Assembly: GCF_027594785.1 (NCBI RefSeq)
Contig: NZ_CP075584.1
Location: 3,286,001-3,350,000 of the forward strand
Length of the DNA: 64,000 nucleotides
Reading direction: 5' to 3'
From: Cryobacterium breve
Lineage (GTDB): Bacteria > Actinomycetota > Actinomycetes > Actinomycetales > Microbacteriaceae
The notes under the pieces were generated by a model. The model saw only the letters and a list, made by a program, of their open reading frames with translations, was not told the origin of the DNA and ran no database searches. Of this stretch, positions 37,485 to 47,247 are shown one piece after another. The position numbers and the translations under genes are program-made. Position 1 is the first letter of the stretch, and each line of letters starts with the position of its first letter.

Positions 37485-38477
37485 ATGACCGATCCAGTGC
37501 AGAACGACGAGCTCACGCAGGTGCTGCCGAAGGTGTTGGCGTCCGGCCAGCGCGGCCGGAAGGCCCGCCAGCCCGACCGCGCCGACGTGCAACCGAAGCC
37601 GCTCCGGGTCGGCGCCTTCACCGCGCCGTGGAAAAAGCGTCCCTCGAGCCTCGACCAGGTCGTCGCAGCGAGCTTCGCCCCGCCCGCGCGCGAGATCGCA
37701 CCACTCGCAACCCTCGAGGGCCGCAACGTCTCCGCGTGGTTCGGCGAACGCCAGGTGCTCGACCGGGTCAACCTGACCATGCCCGCGGGGATCATCACCT
37801 CGCTGATCGGCCCGTCCGGCTGCGGCAAGTCCACGTTCCTGCGCATCCTGAACCGGATGCACGAACTCGTGCCGTCCGCGAGCCTCGCCGGCGAGGTGCT
37901 CCTCGACGGGGAGGACATCTACGACCCCGAACGCAAGCTCGTCGACGCCCGCAAGAGCATCGGCATGGTGTTCCAGAAACCCAACCCGTTCCCGGCCATG
38001 TCGATCTACGACAACGTCATCGCCGGGCTCACCCTCACCGGCAAGCGCGCCTCCAACGACGAGAAGGACTTCCTCGTCGAGAGCTGCCTGACCAAGGCCG
38101 GGCTCTGGAAAGAGGTGCGTGACCGGCTGCGCGCGCCCGGGTCCGGCCTCTCCGGCGGACAGCAGCAGCGACTGTGCATCGCCAGGTCGCTCGCGGTGAC
38201 CCCGCGCATCCTCTTGATGGACGAACCGTGCTCGGCCCTCGACCCGACCTCGACGCGGGTGATCGAGGAGACCATGCTCGAACTCGCGCACGAGGTCACG
38301 ATCGTGATCGTGACGCACAACATGCAGCAGGCCCAGCGGGTCTCACAGAACTGCGCGTTCTTCCTCGCCGCGCAGGGCACGCCCGGCGGCATCGTGGAGC
38401 ACGGGCCGACCGACGCCATGTTCGGCAACCCGATCGACAGCCGCACCGCCGACTACGTCAACGGTCGTTTCGGCTAA
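37485..38477 (+). CDS. pstB: phosphate ABC transporter ATP-binding protein PstB, with 70-residue N-terminal extension
   Basis: A 330-residue ATPase for the PstCA permease. Walker A GPSGCGKSTF at 109-118, signature LSGGQQQR, Walker B ILLMDEPCSALDP, H-loop IVTHNMQQAQRVS and the PstB-typical LNRMHELVP and VFQKPNPFP. Usual PstB has Walker A near residue 40, so about 70 residues are extra at the N-terminus; they are basic and Ala/Pro-rich, with no helix. The ATG at 37485 is preferred; a GTG at 37479 is possible. It is separated from pstSCA by seven surface-protein genes. A family C palindrome follows 10 bases after the stop and no phoU is present. Confidence 0.94.
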   Translation: MTDPVQNDELTQVLPKVLASGQRGRKARQPDRADVQPKPLRVGAFTAPWKKRPSSLDQVVAASFAPPAREIAPLATLEGRNVSAWFGERQVLDRVNLTMPAGIITSLIGPSGCGKSTFLRILNRMHELVPSASLAGEVLLDGEDIYDPERKLVDARKSIGMVFQKPNPFPAMSIYDNVIAGLTLTGKRASNDEKDFLVESCLTKAGLWKEVRDRLRAPGSGLSGGQQQRLCIARSLAVTPRILLMDEPCSALDPTSTRVIEETMLELAHEVTIVIVTHNMQQAQRVSQNCAFFLAAQGTPGGIVEHGPTDAMFGNPIDSRTADYVNGRFG

Positions 38478-38487
38478 CCCCTGTCTC

Positions 38488-38574
38488 TAACGAATTCGAC
38501 GGACTTTTTGGGTTTCTGGCGCGTTAGCGGGCCGATAAATCGGTTCAGAAGACAAAAACTCCGTCGAATTGGTT
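38488..38574. repeat. family C palindromic element, copy 3 (end of the pst operon)
   Basis: Ends AATTCGACGGAC and CTCCGTCGAATT with T- and A-tracts, and the shared TTCAGAA beside the right arm. It begins about 10 bases after the pstB stop, matching the position of copy 1 after rsmI. Confidence 0.85.
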
Positions 38575-38662
38575 CGGGCGTCGGGAGAGAGTCGGCTTCG
38601 AGGGATTCCCGAAGCATAGATAAACGTCTATACTTTGAGGACATCGAGAGTTAGGAATCCCC

Positions 38663-39073
38663 GTGTCTGAGAAGCCCACCGTCCTGTTCGTCTGTATCCA
38701 CAATGCCGGTCGCTCGCAGATGGCCGCCGGCTACATGCGCGCCCTCTCCGGCGGCGCCGTCGAGGTGCGCTCGGGGGGTCCGAGCCCGGAGACCAGATCA
38801 ACCCGATGGCCATTGCCGCAATGAAGGAGGAGGGCATCGACATCTCCCAGGCCGTGCCCCAGCTGATGACCACCGAGCAGGTGCGCGAGTCGGACGTCGT
38901 CATCACCATGGGCTGCGGCGACGTCTGCCCGATCTTCCCCGGCAAGCGCTACGAGGACTGGGGAGCTCGTCGACCCCAAGGGCAAGAGCATCGACGAGGT
39001 GCGCCCGATCCGCGACGACATCAAGGCCCGTATCCAGGCCCTCCTCGCCGAGCTCCTCCCCGCCGCGCTCTAG
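38663..39073 (+). CDS. arsC: arsenate reductase, low-molecular-weight phosphatase type (two compensating frame breaks)
   Basis: A 136-residue reductase that turns arsenate into arsenite in the cytosol. The P-loop VCIHNAGRSQMAAG (CX5R) is at residues 9-22, and DVVITMGCGDVCPIFPGKRYEDW holds the second cysteine pair typical of thioredoxin- or mycothiol-linked ArsC. The GTG at 38663 starts the protein. Two indels cancel out: one base missing at about 38784 (GGGGGTCC where GGGCTCC is expected) and one extra G at about 38961 (TGGGGAGCTC), giving RSGGSEPGDQINP and YEDWELVDPKG. It faces the convergent arsA gene. The weak AT-rich tract at 38616-38640 probably holds its promoter. Confidence 0.85.
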
Positions 39074-39126
39074 TTCGACCACAGGGCGGATGCCGCCCCT
39101 GGGCCTGACCTTCGGGCCAGGGACGG

Positions 39127-40924
39127 TCAGACGGCCGGCTGGAGGCTGGGCGCTTCGAGTTCGGTCAGCGCGGCCAGCCTGTCCTGCCCGATGGGCTCCT
39201 CGGGCAGGAGGGGAACGATCGCGATCCGGTCCGCGATCCGGCGCACCCGGTCGATCTGTTCGACCTCGTGCGCCGCGCGCGGGCGCGCAGGAACGGTGAC
39301 GTGGGGTGGGCCGCGGCCAGGGAAGCGTTGACCACCCACGCCCACGGCCGGATCCCGGCCCGCTCGAGGTCCTCCCGCAAGCCTTCGGCCTCGAGGACCG
39401 GGGTCGTCTCGGCGAGGGTCACAAGCACGACCTTGGTCAGCGCCGGGTCCTGCAGGCGCATCAGCGGTGTCGTGAACGGAAGCGAGTCGCCGATCTGCCG
39501 CGCCATTTCGCGGTGATAGGACCCGGTCGCATCCAGCAGGAGCAGCGTGTGCCCGGTCGGCGCGGTGTCGACGACGACGAACTTCCGGCGGGACTCGTGC
39601 ACGACCCGGGAGAACTGCTGGAAGACGGCGACCTCCTCCGTGCAGGGGGAGAGGAGGTCCTCGGCGAGTGCCGCACGGCCCTCCGCGTCCAGGGCCTTGC
39701 CCTTGGTCGCCATCACGTGGTCGCGATACGTCTGTACGGCTTCGACCGGATCGATGCGGGATACCTCGAGACCGGGCACGCTGCCGTGCAGGGTCTCGGT
39801 GAGGTGCGCGGCCGGGTCGGTGGTGGTGAGGTGCACGGCGTGGCCGCGCTCGGCGAGAGCGACCGCGATGGCCGCGGCGATCGTGGTCTTGCCGACCCCG
39901 CCCTTGCCCATGCAGAGCACCAGGCCGTGGTCATCGCGTTCGATCGCGTCGACGAGGGCAGCGAGTGGCGCGTCGACGACGACGTCCCCGGGTTCCGTCG
40001 TCTCGCCGATCGCGCCGATCGCGCCGGGTTCGCCCGTCTCGGCGCTCGCCGCGAAGAGCGACTTCAATGCCGGGATCCCGACCATGTTGGCGGCCCTGAG
40101 TTCGAGCACGTCGAGCGGGAGGCCGGAGATCGCGGCGGGGAGGTCGGCGAGGGCGGCGCGCTCGCGGGCCCGGACGGCCCGGGTGAGGTCCTCCTCGCCT
40201 GCGGCCTCCGGCAGTACGCCGTTGACCACGACGAATCCTCCGTCGATCCCGATCTGGTTCAGTTCCCGGTAGGTGCGTTCGATTTCGGCGAGTGAGGAGG
40301 TCTGGGCGCGGGCCACGAGGACCAGGCGCGTGCGCGCTGGGTCGGTGAGGACCCCGACGGCGGCGGCGTACATCGACCGATGCTTGTCGAGCCCGGAGAG
40401 CGGGCCGAGGCAGGACGGGTCGCCCTTGCCGGCCTCGAGGAATTCGGTCCAGGATCCCGGCAGCTGCAGCAGGCGGATGGTGTGCCCGGTCGGGGCCGTG
40501 TCGAAGACGACGTGGTCGTACTGTCCGGAGACGGACTCGTCAGCAAGCAGGCTGGTGAACTCGTCGAACGAGGCGATCTCGGTCGTGCAGGAGCCGGATA
40601 GGCCCTCGATGATGCCGGCAAGTTCTTCCTCGGGCAGCAGGCCGCGCACGGGCGCGACGATGCGCTCGCGGTAGGCGGCTGCGGCCTCTTCCGGATCGAT
40701 CTCCAGCGCGGAGAGGCCGGGGACGTTCACGAGGGGGTGACCGTGTTACCGATCCGCACCCCGAAGACCTGGCCCACGTTCGAGGCCGGGTCGGTGCTGA
40801 CCAGGAGCACGCGCTTGCCGCGACCGACGAGGTCGAGGGCAGTCGCGCAGGCGACCGAGGTCTTGCCGACCCCGCCCTTGCCGGTGAAGAACAGGAAGCG
40901 GGGCGGGTCTTCGAGGAATCTCAT
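39127..40924 (-). CDS. arsA: arsenite-stimulated ATPase ArsA, two-domain (two frame breaks)
   Basis: A cytosolic ATPase of about 598 residues that normally drives arsenite through ArsB. The two halves each have a P-loop (FFTGKGGVGKTSVACATA at the N-terminus; CMGKGGVGKTTIAAAIA in the second) and a signal-transduction motif DTAPTGHT. Frame breaks: a C-run at about 40734 is one base short (plus strand GGGGG), joining NTVTP to LVNVPGLSALEID, and a CG-dinucleotide error near 39275 restores RARAAHEVEQIDRVRR to the stop at 39127. It is 9 bases downstream of arsD. No arsB or acr3 is in the window, so its membrane partner is not evident. Confidence 0.87.
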
Positions 40925-40933
40925 CGGGACGGC

Positions 40934-41341
40934 TTAGCAGCAGCCCGAGACGCCGCCGCAGCATCCGCCCGATTTCTCGGTCTGACCGCGCTCGGTCAGC
41001 CCCAGCTCGGTGCGGACGGGTGCGACCGGTGCCGGGTCGCCGAGGCCGGCGAAGGCGAGCAGGTCGTCGCGGCTCGGATAGGCCCCCGTGGCGACGGTGA
41101 CGCCGTCGACGACGGTCAGGGGGAGGCCTTTCGAGCCGACGGTGCGCATGAAGCCGAGGACCGTCTCGTCGGTGGTGAAGGCGGTCGGGTCGGTCGCGAG
41201 GTTGTGGCGCTCGATGTCCGCACCGAGGTCCTTCAGGCGGCGCACATCGGCCGTGACGGTGACGAGGGAGGCGTCGGAGTCGGGTCCGCACACGCCGGAC
41301 TCGCAACACAGGGCCGGCTCGTAGATTCGAATGGCAGTCAT
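40934..41341 (-). CDS. arsD: arsenic metallochaperone ArsD
   Basis: A 135-residue thioredoxin-fold chaperone that hands arsenite to ArsA. N-terminal CCESGVCGP holds the Cys12-Cys13-Cys18 site that binds As(III), and the C-terminus carries further vicinal cysteines (GGCCGGVSGCC), as in longer ArsD proteins. It shares a divergent promoter region with arsR and is followed by arsA, the standard arsDA pair. Confidence 0.93.
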   Translation of the reverse strand: MTAIRIYEPALCCESGVCGPDSDASLVTVTADVRRLKDLGADIERHNLATDPTAFTTDETVLGFMRTVGSKGLPLTVVDGVTVATGAYPSRDDLLAFAGLGDPAPVAPVRTELGLTERGQTEKSGGCCGGVSGCC

Positions 41342-41355
41342 GGGGTTCCTTGTCT

Positions 41356-41410
41356 CGCTATATCGATTTGTATCGATACTCCAGTATGAATCTCTATATC
41401 GATCTATGTC
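41356..41410. promoter_or_regulatory. divergent arsD/arsR operator-promoter
   Basis: The gap between arsD and arsR is AT-rich compared with its surroundings. CTATATCGAT occurs at 41358-41367 and again at 41394-41403, and a TATCGATA palindrome sits between them at 41371-41378. These are the size and composition of ArsR/SmtB operators. Binding of the local ArsR here, relieved by arsenite, is the likely control of both operons (inference). Confidence 0.65.
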
Positions 41411-41432
41411 AATACGTCGCTATGCTGGTGCC

Positions 41433-41783
41433 ATGTCGACAACCACCCTGCTTCCCCTCACCGACGTCAGCGCGTGCTGCGCGCCGCTGACCCGGGAACC
41501 GATCACCGCCACGCAAGCGGCCGGACTCGCGCGGTCGCTCAAGGCCATTGCCGACCCGACCCGGCTGCGGTTGATCTCGATCGTGGCCGCGTCGGAAGGC
41601 CAGGAGGCCTGCGCCTGCGACCTGACCGAGCCGGTCGGGCTGAGCCAGTCCACGGTCTCGCACCACCTGAAGGTGCTCACGGATGCCGGCTTCCTCAGCC
41701 GTCGGCAGGTGGGCACCTGGGCACATTTCGCCCTCGTGCCCGGCGCCCTGGACTCCGTCGCCCGACTGTTGACGACCGCATGA
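41433..41783 (+). CDS. arsR: ArsR/SmtB-family arsenic-responsive repressor
   Basis: A 116-residue winged-helix repressor. IADPTRLRLISIVAA leads to the recognition helix QSTVSHHLKVLTDAGFL. Cysteines that may form the metal site are CCAPL near residue 13 and ACACDLTEP near residue 66; the latter lies just before the recognition helix, unlike the ELCVCDL site of E. coli ArsR only in detail. The ATG at 41433 is chosen; upstream in-frame sequence overlaps the operator. The stop overlaps the aquaporin ATG, so repressor and channel are translationally coupled. Confidence 0.92.
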   Translation: MSTTTLLPLTDVSACCAPLTREPITATQAAGLARSLKAIADPTRLRLISIVAASEGQEACACDLTEPVGLSQSTVSHHLKVLTDAGFLSRRQVGTWAHFALVPGALDSVARLLTTA

Positions 41784-42541
41784 GTGCCGCATCGCCCGCC
41801 GTCCCGCCGACCACCTGGCAGCGCCGTGCGTTCGCGGAGTTCCTCGGCAGCGCCCTGCTCAGCGCGATCGTCATCGGGTCCGGCATCGCGGCATCCGCCC
41901 TGTCGCCGGGCGACGTGGGCCTGCAGCTGCTCGAGAACGCGACGGCGACCGCCCTGGGCCTGTATGTGCTGATCGTGGTGCTCGCACCCCTCAGCGGCGC
42001 GCACTTCAATCCGGTCGTCTCCCTCGTCGACGTCGCACTCGGATTTCGCCCCTGGCGCGACCTCGCGAGCTACCTGCCCGCCCAGGTCGCCGGCTGTGTC
42101 GCCGGCGCTGTGCTCGCAAACTCCATGTTCGGGCTGCCGGCCGTCGCACTCAGCGGCACGGATCGCCTGACGGGACCGCACCTGCTCGCCGAGGTCGTCG
42201 CGACGGCCGGTCTGGTGCTCGTGATCTTCGCCCTCGCCCGCTCCGGCCGTGGCCAGTTCGCCCCCGCCGCCGTGGCCGCCTACATCGGCTCCGCCTACTT
42301 CTTCACGAGTTCCACGAGCTTCGCCAACCCCGCCATCGCCATCGGGCGGATGTTCACGGACACCTTCGCGGGCATCGCCCCCGGATCCGTGCCCGGCTAC
42401 GTGGGCGCCCAACTCCTCGGCGGCATCCTCGGGCTGGCGCTCGTACGCGTGCTCTATCCGCACCAGGGAACCACGGCGGCCGTCCGCTCGGACGTCGTCG
42501 CAGCATCCGCCACCGGGCGGGTATCAGAACGGGAGGCATGA
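41780..42541 (+). CDS. aqpS: MIP/aquaporin-family channel of the ars operon
   Basis: A 253-residue six-helix channel. The two pore half-helices carry NPV (GAHFNPVVSL) and NPA (SFANPAIAIGR). Charged or small residues around them fit an aquaglyceroporin. In several bacteria such a channel, AqpS, replaces ArsB and lets arsenite made by ArsC leave the cell down its gradient; the position between arsR and arsM supports the same role here. The gene symbol follows that precedent and not a direct demonstration. Confidence 0.85.
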   Translation: MSAASPAVPPTTWQRRAFAEFLGSALLSAIVIGSGIAASALSPGDVGLQLLENATATALGLYVLIVVLAPLSGAHFNPVVSLVDVALGFRPWRDLASYLPAQVAGCVAGAVLANSMFGLPAVALSGTDRLTGPHLLAEVVATAGLVLVIFALARSGRGQFAPAAVAAYIGSAYFFTSSTSFANPAIAIGRMFTDTFAGIAPGSVPGYVGAQLLGGILGLALVRVLYPHQGTTAAVRSDVVAASATGRVSEREA

Positions 42542-43320
42542 CCATGGATGACAGGGTCGACATGACGCAGAAGGCCGACATCACCGAGCTCGTCCGGGAG
42601 CGCTACGCCGCGGCGGCACTCCAGCTCACGGACGTGTCCGCTGCGTCGGGCTCCTGCTGCGTGCCCACCGATCTCGGCAACGGCGACGTGTTCGGGTCGA
42701 TCCTCTACACCGGAGGCGAAAGCACCGAGATCCCCGAAGAGGCGCTGCTGGCGAGCCTCGGCTGCGGCAACCCGACGGCCGTCGCCGACCTGCGCCCCGG
42801 CGAAACCGTGCTCGACCTCGGCTCGGGAGGCGGCATCGACGTGCTCCTCTCCGCGCGCCGGGTCGGCCCCACCGGCTTCGCATACGGCCTCGACATGACC
42901 GACGAGATGCTCGCCCTCGCGAGGGCCAACGCGAGCAAGGCCGGCGCCACGAACGTCGAATTCGTCAAGGGCCGGATCGAGGACATCCCGCTGCCCGACG
43001 CCTCGATCGACGTCATCATCTCCAACTGCGTGATCAACCTCTCCGCCGACAAGGCCGCCGTCATCTCCGAAATGAATCGCGTCCTGAAGCCAGGCGGCCG
43101 TCTCGGCATCTCCGACGTGGTCGCCGAGGACCACCTGAGTGAGCAGGACCGCATCGAGCGCGGCAGCTTCGCCGGCTGCATCGCGGGGGCACTCTCCCGG
43201 CAGGAGTACTTCGACGCCCTGACGTCCGCCGGATTCACCGACATCAGCGTCGAGTACACCCACGAGGTTGCGTCCGAAATGCACGGTGCCATCGTCAAGG
43301 CGGTCAAGCCCGTGGCTTGA
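42538..43320 (+). CDS. arsM: arsenite S-adenosylmethionine methyltransferase
   Basis: A 260-residue enzyme that methylates As(III) to volatile or less retained species. SAM-binding motif [16 protein letters not shown], cysteines in [22 protein letters not shown] and AGCIAGAL (the four usual arsenic-binding positions). The ATG at 42538 overlaps the aquaporin stop. Last gene of arsR-aqpS-arsM. The gene is intact. Confidence 0.94.
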   Translation: MTMDDRVDMTQKADITELVRERYAAAALQLTDVSAASGSCCVPTDLGNGDVFGSILYTGGESTEIPEEALLASLGCGNPTAVADLRPGETVLDLGSGGGIDVLLSARRVGPTGFAYGLDMTDEMLALARANASKAGATNVEFVKGRIEDIPLPDASIDVIISNCVINLSADKAAVISEMNRVLKPGGRLGISDVVAEDHLSEQDRIERGSFAGCIAGALSRQEYFDALTSAGFTDISVEYTHEVASEMHGAIVKAVKPVA

Positions 43321-43367
43321 CCGCGTGTGACGCGGGTCGGGAGTGGCCCGGGCGTACACTGTCGGGC

Positions 43368-44897
43368 ATGAATGCCGTGGATTTTTCCGAGGTTGAACGC
43401 AAATACGACGTCGACGCGGCATCCGTTCTGCCCCCGCTCCAGGACCTGCCCGGTGTGACCTGGGTGGATGCCCCCGTCGAGCACTCCCTCGACGCCGTCT
43501 ATTTCGACACGGCCGACCTCACCCTCGCGGCGCACCGGATCACGCTGCGGCGCCGCACCGGCGGTGACGACGCCGGCTGGCACCTGAAGCTCCCGTCCGG
43601 GGTCGACGGCCGCGGCCCCGACGAGCGCCGCGAGGTGCACGAGCCGCTCGGCAGCGACCCCGAGCTCGTGCCCGCCGGACTCCAGGATCGGGTACGCGTG
43701 CTCGTGCGCGACGGGGTGCTCGTGCCCGTCGTGCGGCTGCGCAATCACCGGATCGTGCACGTGCTGCGCGGCGAGACCGGTGCCGTGCTCGCCGAGGTCT
43801 GCGATGACAGCGTGCAGGCCGACCGCCTCGCCCCCGACCCGCTGCGCCAGGAGTGGCGGGAATGGGAGATCGAACTCGTCGAGGGAACCCCCGAGTTGCT
43901 CGACGCCGTCGCCGACGTCTTCGCCGCCGGGGGAGTCCGTCGGGCAGGCTACCCCTCGAAGCTCGGCCGCGCCCTCGGCGACCGCATCCCCGCAGACCCG
44001 CCTGCCCCACCGGCCCCGCCGAGCAAGTCGAGCACGACGGGGGCACTGCTGCTCGCCTACCTCGACGCCCAGATGCGGGTGCTCGTCCGCCAGGACCCGC
44101 TCGTGCGGCGCGACGACGCCGAGGCCGTGCACCAGATGCGGGTCGCGACCCGGCGGATGCGCTCGGTGCTGGCCACCTATCGCGACCTGCTCCCGAACGG
44201 GCTGGCCAACACCCTCGGGGACGAACTCCAGTGGATCGCCCGGGTGCTCGGCGCCGCCCGCGACAACGAGGTGCTGCACCACAACCTCGCCCGGTCGTTG
44301 TCCTCCGAACCGGCGAAGCTCGTGGTCGGGCACATCAAGCAACGCCTGGACACACACTTCGCGGCCGACCTCGCCGCGGCGCAGACCGCCGCGGAAACCG
44401 TCCTCGACAGTCCGCGCTACTTCCGGCTGCTCGACGCGCTCGACGCCGTCATTGCCGAACCGCCGTTCACCGCGCTCGCGAAGAAACCGGCGCGGACCGT
44501 GGTCCCTGGACTCGTCAAGCGTGACGGCGCCCGCCTGCGCAAGGCCGTTCGCGCTGCTCGCGTCGTGCCGCAAGGCCCCGACCACGACGCCGCGCTGCAC
44601 GAGGTTCGCAAGATCGCCAAGCGCCTGCGGTACACGACGGAATCAGCGCTCGTCCTGCGTCCCAAGCGCGCCGCCAGGGTCGTCGCCGCTGCGCGCCTGG
44701 TGCAGGACATCCTCGGCGAGCACCACGACAGCGTCGTCGCGCGCGGAGTGTTGCTCACCCTCGGCATGCGCGCCTTCATCGACAACGAGAACTCCTTCAC
44801 CTACGGCCGGTTGCACGCGACCGAACAGTTCCGCGGCGCACACCTCGAAAGCCGGTTCCGGTCTGCGTGGAAGAGCTTCCCCAAGTCCGCGCTCTAG
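43368..44897 (+). CDS. CYTH and CHAD domain protein
   Basis: A 509-residue fusion of an N-terminal CYTH triphosphate-tunnel domain ([10 protein letters not shown] with the ExExK motif at about residues 6-10, [22 protein letters not shown] split into DTADLTLA and RITLRRR) and a C-terminal helical CHAD domain ([38 protein letters not shown] with conserved His/Arg). CHAD domains bind polyphosphate and CYTH proteins hydrolyse triphosphate or polyphosphate, so a link to polyphosphate metabolism is likely. Located 5 kb from the pst cluster, but there is no direct operon link. The ATG at 43368 is used. Confidence 0.92.
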   Translation: MNAVDFSEVERKYDVDAASVLPPLQDLPGVTWVDAPVEHSLDAVYFDTADLTLAAHRITLRRRTGGDDAGWHLKLPSGVDGRGPDERREVHEPLGSDPELVPAGLQDRVRVLVRDGVLVPVVRLRNHRIVHVLRGETGAVLAEVCDDSVQADRLAPDPLRQEWREWEIELVEGTPELLDAVADVFAAGGVRRAGYPSKLGRALGDRIPADPPAPPAPPSKSSTTGALLLAYLDAQMRVLVRQDPLVRRDDAEAVHQMRVATRRMRSVLATYRDLLPNGLANTLGDELQWIARVLGAARDNEVLHHNLARSLSSEPAKLVVGHIKQRLDTHFAADLAAAQTAAETVLDSPRYFRLLDALDAVIAEPPFTALAKKPARTVVPGLVKRDGARLRKAVRAARVVPQGPDHDAALHEVRKIAKRLRYTTESALVLRPKRAARVVAAARLVQDILGEHHDSVVARGVLLTLGMRAFIDNENSFTYGRLHATEQFRGAHLESRFRSAWKSFPKSAL

Positions 44898-44943
44898 CGT
44901 TGACAGGGCACGACTCCCGTCCGCAGGTTCCCGCCTGGTCCGC

Positions 44944-45000
44944 TGAGGTGTCGCATATCGAGGTTCGCGGGGCTCGTGAACCTCGATATGCGACACTTCA
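44944..45000. terminator. family A intergenic palindrome, copy 2, between convergent genes
   Basis: Arms 44944-44966 and 44978-45000 pair over 23 bp with one mismatch and an 11-base loop; the arm begins TGAGGTGTCGCATATCGA. It lies between the CYTH/CHAD stop (44897) and the MarR stop (45051, minus), so it can end both transcripts. It is the second copy of the element at 3764-3820. Confidence 0.8.
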
Positions 45001-45050
45001 CGGCGAGTGCAACCTCCGTCGCGTGCAACGTCCGGCGCGTGCGCGGGGGC

Positions 45051-45542
45051 TCAGTCGAAGTCGAGGCTGAGCTTGCGGAGCAGTGAGGCGAGGCGCTCGC
45101 GCTCGGCGGCCGTGAGCGTCGAGAGCAGTTCCGCCTCCGCGTCGACGAGGCGCGTGATGGCGGCATCGACCCGGATCAGCCCGTCGGGGTTCATCACGAC
45201 GAAGATGCCGCGGCCGTCGTTGGGGTCGGTGCGCCGGGTGACGAGGCCGCGTTCGACGAGCCGGTCGATCCGGTTGGTCATCGTCCCGCTCGAGACGAGG
45301 GTCTGCTGCAGCAGCGCCTTGGGGCTGAGCTCGTATGGTGCGCCCTCGCGGCGGAGCGCCGACAGAACGTCGAACTCCCACGATTCCAGTTCGGAGCGGG
45401 AGAACGCGGTGCGCCTGGCCCGGTCGAGGTGCTTGGCGAGGCGACCGACCCGGCTGAGCACCTGCAACGGGGCGAAATCGAGGTCCGGCCGCTCGCGCAG
45501 CCAGGCATCCACGATGCGGTCTACTTCGTCATTGCCGGGCAT
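45051..45542 (-). CDS. MarR-family transcriptional regulator
   Basis: A 163-residue winged-helix regulator. FDVLSALRREGAPYELSPKA and LVSSGTMTNRIDRLVERGLVTRR form the DNA-binding helix pair, followed by DPNDGRGIFVVMNPDG, the MarR wing. The start chosen is the methionine of MPGNDEVDRIV (CAT complement 45540-45542); an in-frame extension reaches 45578. The closest divergent gene is a tRNA, so its target is not evident. Confidence 0.9.
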   Translation of the reverse strand: MPGNDEVDRIVDAWLRERPDLDFAPLQVLSRVGRLAKHLDRARRTAFSRSELESWEFDVLSALRREGAPYELSPKALLQQTLVSSGTMTNRIDRLVERGLVTRRTDPNDGRGIFVVMNPDGLIRVDAAITRLVDAEAELLSTLTAAERERLASLLRKLSLDFD

Positions 45543-45667
45543 CGTCCTATTATCCGGGCAGCCGGGGCATCCGTTCACACGGCTTGGCCCGTCGGCACGC
45601 CCGGCTGTGCGCCGCGCCCGATACTTCTGGCAGACTTATCAGCGTTGGTCGGCTACGGTCGGCGAAT

Positions 45668-45739
45668 TCCGCCGTGGTGTAATGGCAGCACGACAGCCTT
45701 TGGAGCTGTTAGGTCCAGGTTCGAGTCCTGGCGGCGGAG
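45668..45739 (+). tRNA. tRNA-Gln (anticodon TTG)
   Basis: Acceptor stem TCCGCCG pairs with CGGCGGA; the anticodon arm ACAGC-CTTTGGA-GCTGT presents TTG, which reads CAA (Gln). T-arm CCAGG-TTCGAGT-CCTGG. Genomic CA follows the discriminator G. It stands about 80 bases before glmU. Confidence 0.93.
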
Positions 45740-45821
45740 CAGTAGATCATTTCCAGTGCTGCATTCCAGTGGCGCCCGCATCCGGTCCCCCCGGCCGGCA
45801 ACACAGAAGCACGAGGACACC

Positions 45822-47247
45822 GTGACCGATTCCCGTCTCGCCATCGTCGTCCTGGCCGCAGGCCAGGGCACCCGGATGAAATCCGCGACTCCCAAATTGC
45901 TGCACCCCCTCGCCGGGCTGCCGATCCTCAGCCACGTGCTCGCGACGGCTGCCGCGCTCAATGCGGCGCACGTCGTGACCGTCGTGCGCCACGAGCGCGA
46001 CCGGCTCGTCGAGATCGTCGAGGCCGACCTGCCCGAGAGCATCGTCGTCGACCAGGACGAGGTGCCTGGAACCGGCCGCGCCGTCGAGCAGGCCATCCTG
46101 GCCCTGCCCATCGACTTCGAGGGCGACGTGCTCGTCGTCAGCGGCGACGTGCCCCTCCTGAACGCGGCGACCCTCGCGAGCTTCATCACCGCGCACCGCG
46201 AACGCGACGTCGCGGCAACCGTGCTGTCCGCCTTCCCCGACGACTCCACCGGCTACGGCCGCATCGTGCGCGACGAAGCCGGAGCCTTCGACCGAATCGT
46301 GGAGCAGAAGGACGCCAGCCCGGAAGAACGCCTGATCGGGGAGACGAACGCCGGCGTGTACGTCTTCGGTATCGTCGAACTGCGTGAGCAGCTCGCCCGC
46401 ATCACCACCGAGAACGCCCAGGGCGAGAAGTACCTCACCGACGTGATCGGCCTGCTGCGCCAGTCCGGCTCCGACGTGCGTGCCGTTCCGGTAGCGGATG
46501 CCTGGCTCGTCGCCGGCATCAACGACCGGGCCCAGCTCGCCGAGTCCGCACGGCAGGCTCAACGCGCTCATCGTGCGCGGCTGGCAGCTCGCCGGCGTGA
46601 CGGTGCAGGACCCGGCGACGACCTGGATCGACCTCGCCGTGACGATCGCGCCCGACGTCACGATCAAGCCGGGCACCCAGATCCTCGGGGCGACGGTCAT
46701 CGAGACCGGCGCCGTCGTCGGACCGGACACGACCCTGGTGGACTGCGAAATCGGCGCGAACGCCGAGGTGAAGCGCACGGACGCGACCCTCGCGGTGATC
46801 GGTGCCGGCGCATCCGTCGGCCCGTTCTCGTACCTGCGACCCGGAACCATTCTCGGCGCAGACGGCAAGATCGGCACCTTCGTCGAGACCAAGAACGCCG
46901 TCATCGGCGAGGGCAGCAAGGTGCCGCACCTGAGCTACGTCGGCGACGCGACGGTCGGCGTGCACTCCAACATCGGGGCGGGGACGATCTTCGCGAACTA
47001 CAACGGCGTGACGAAATCGCCGAGCGTCGTGGGGTCGCATGTGCGCACCGGGTCGCACAACGTCTTCGTCGCGCCCGTTAGGATTGGGGACGGGGCTTAC
47101 ACCGGTGCCGGAACCATCGTTCGCAAGGACGTGCCGGCCGGAGCTTTGGCTCTCACCGTGGCCCCACAACGCAATATGGACGGCTGGGTTCAGACCAACC
47201 GCCCGGGAACCGACGCGGCGGAAGCCGCGGCTAAGAGCGGAGACTAG
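45822..47247 (+). CDS. glmU: bifunctional UDP-GlcNAc pyrophosphorylase / glucosamine-1-phosphate acetyltransferase (frame break at 46557)
   Basis: Makes UDP-N-acetylglucosamine for peptidoglycan. N-terminal uridyltransferase: [39 protein letters not shown]-terminal left-handed beta-helix acetyltransferase: [57 protein letters not shown]. The frame breaks at 46554-46560 (CAGGCTC); removing one G gives [19 protein letters not shown], about 474 residues, normal. GTG start at 45822. The stop at 47247 abuts the prs start. An essential gene, so a genuine disruption is implausible. Confidence 0.94.
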
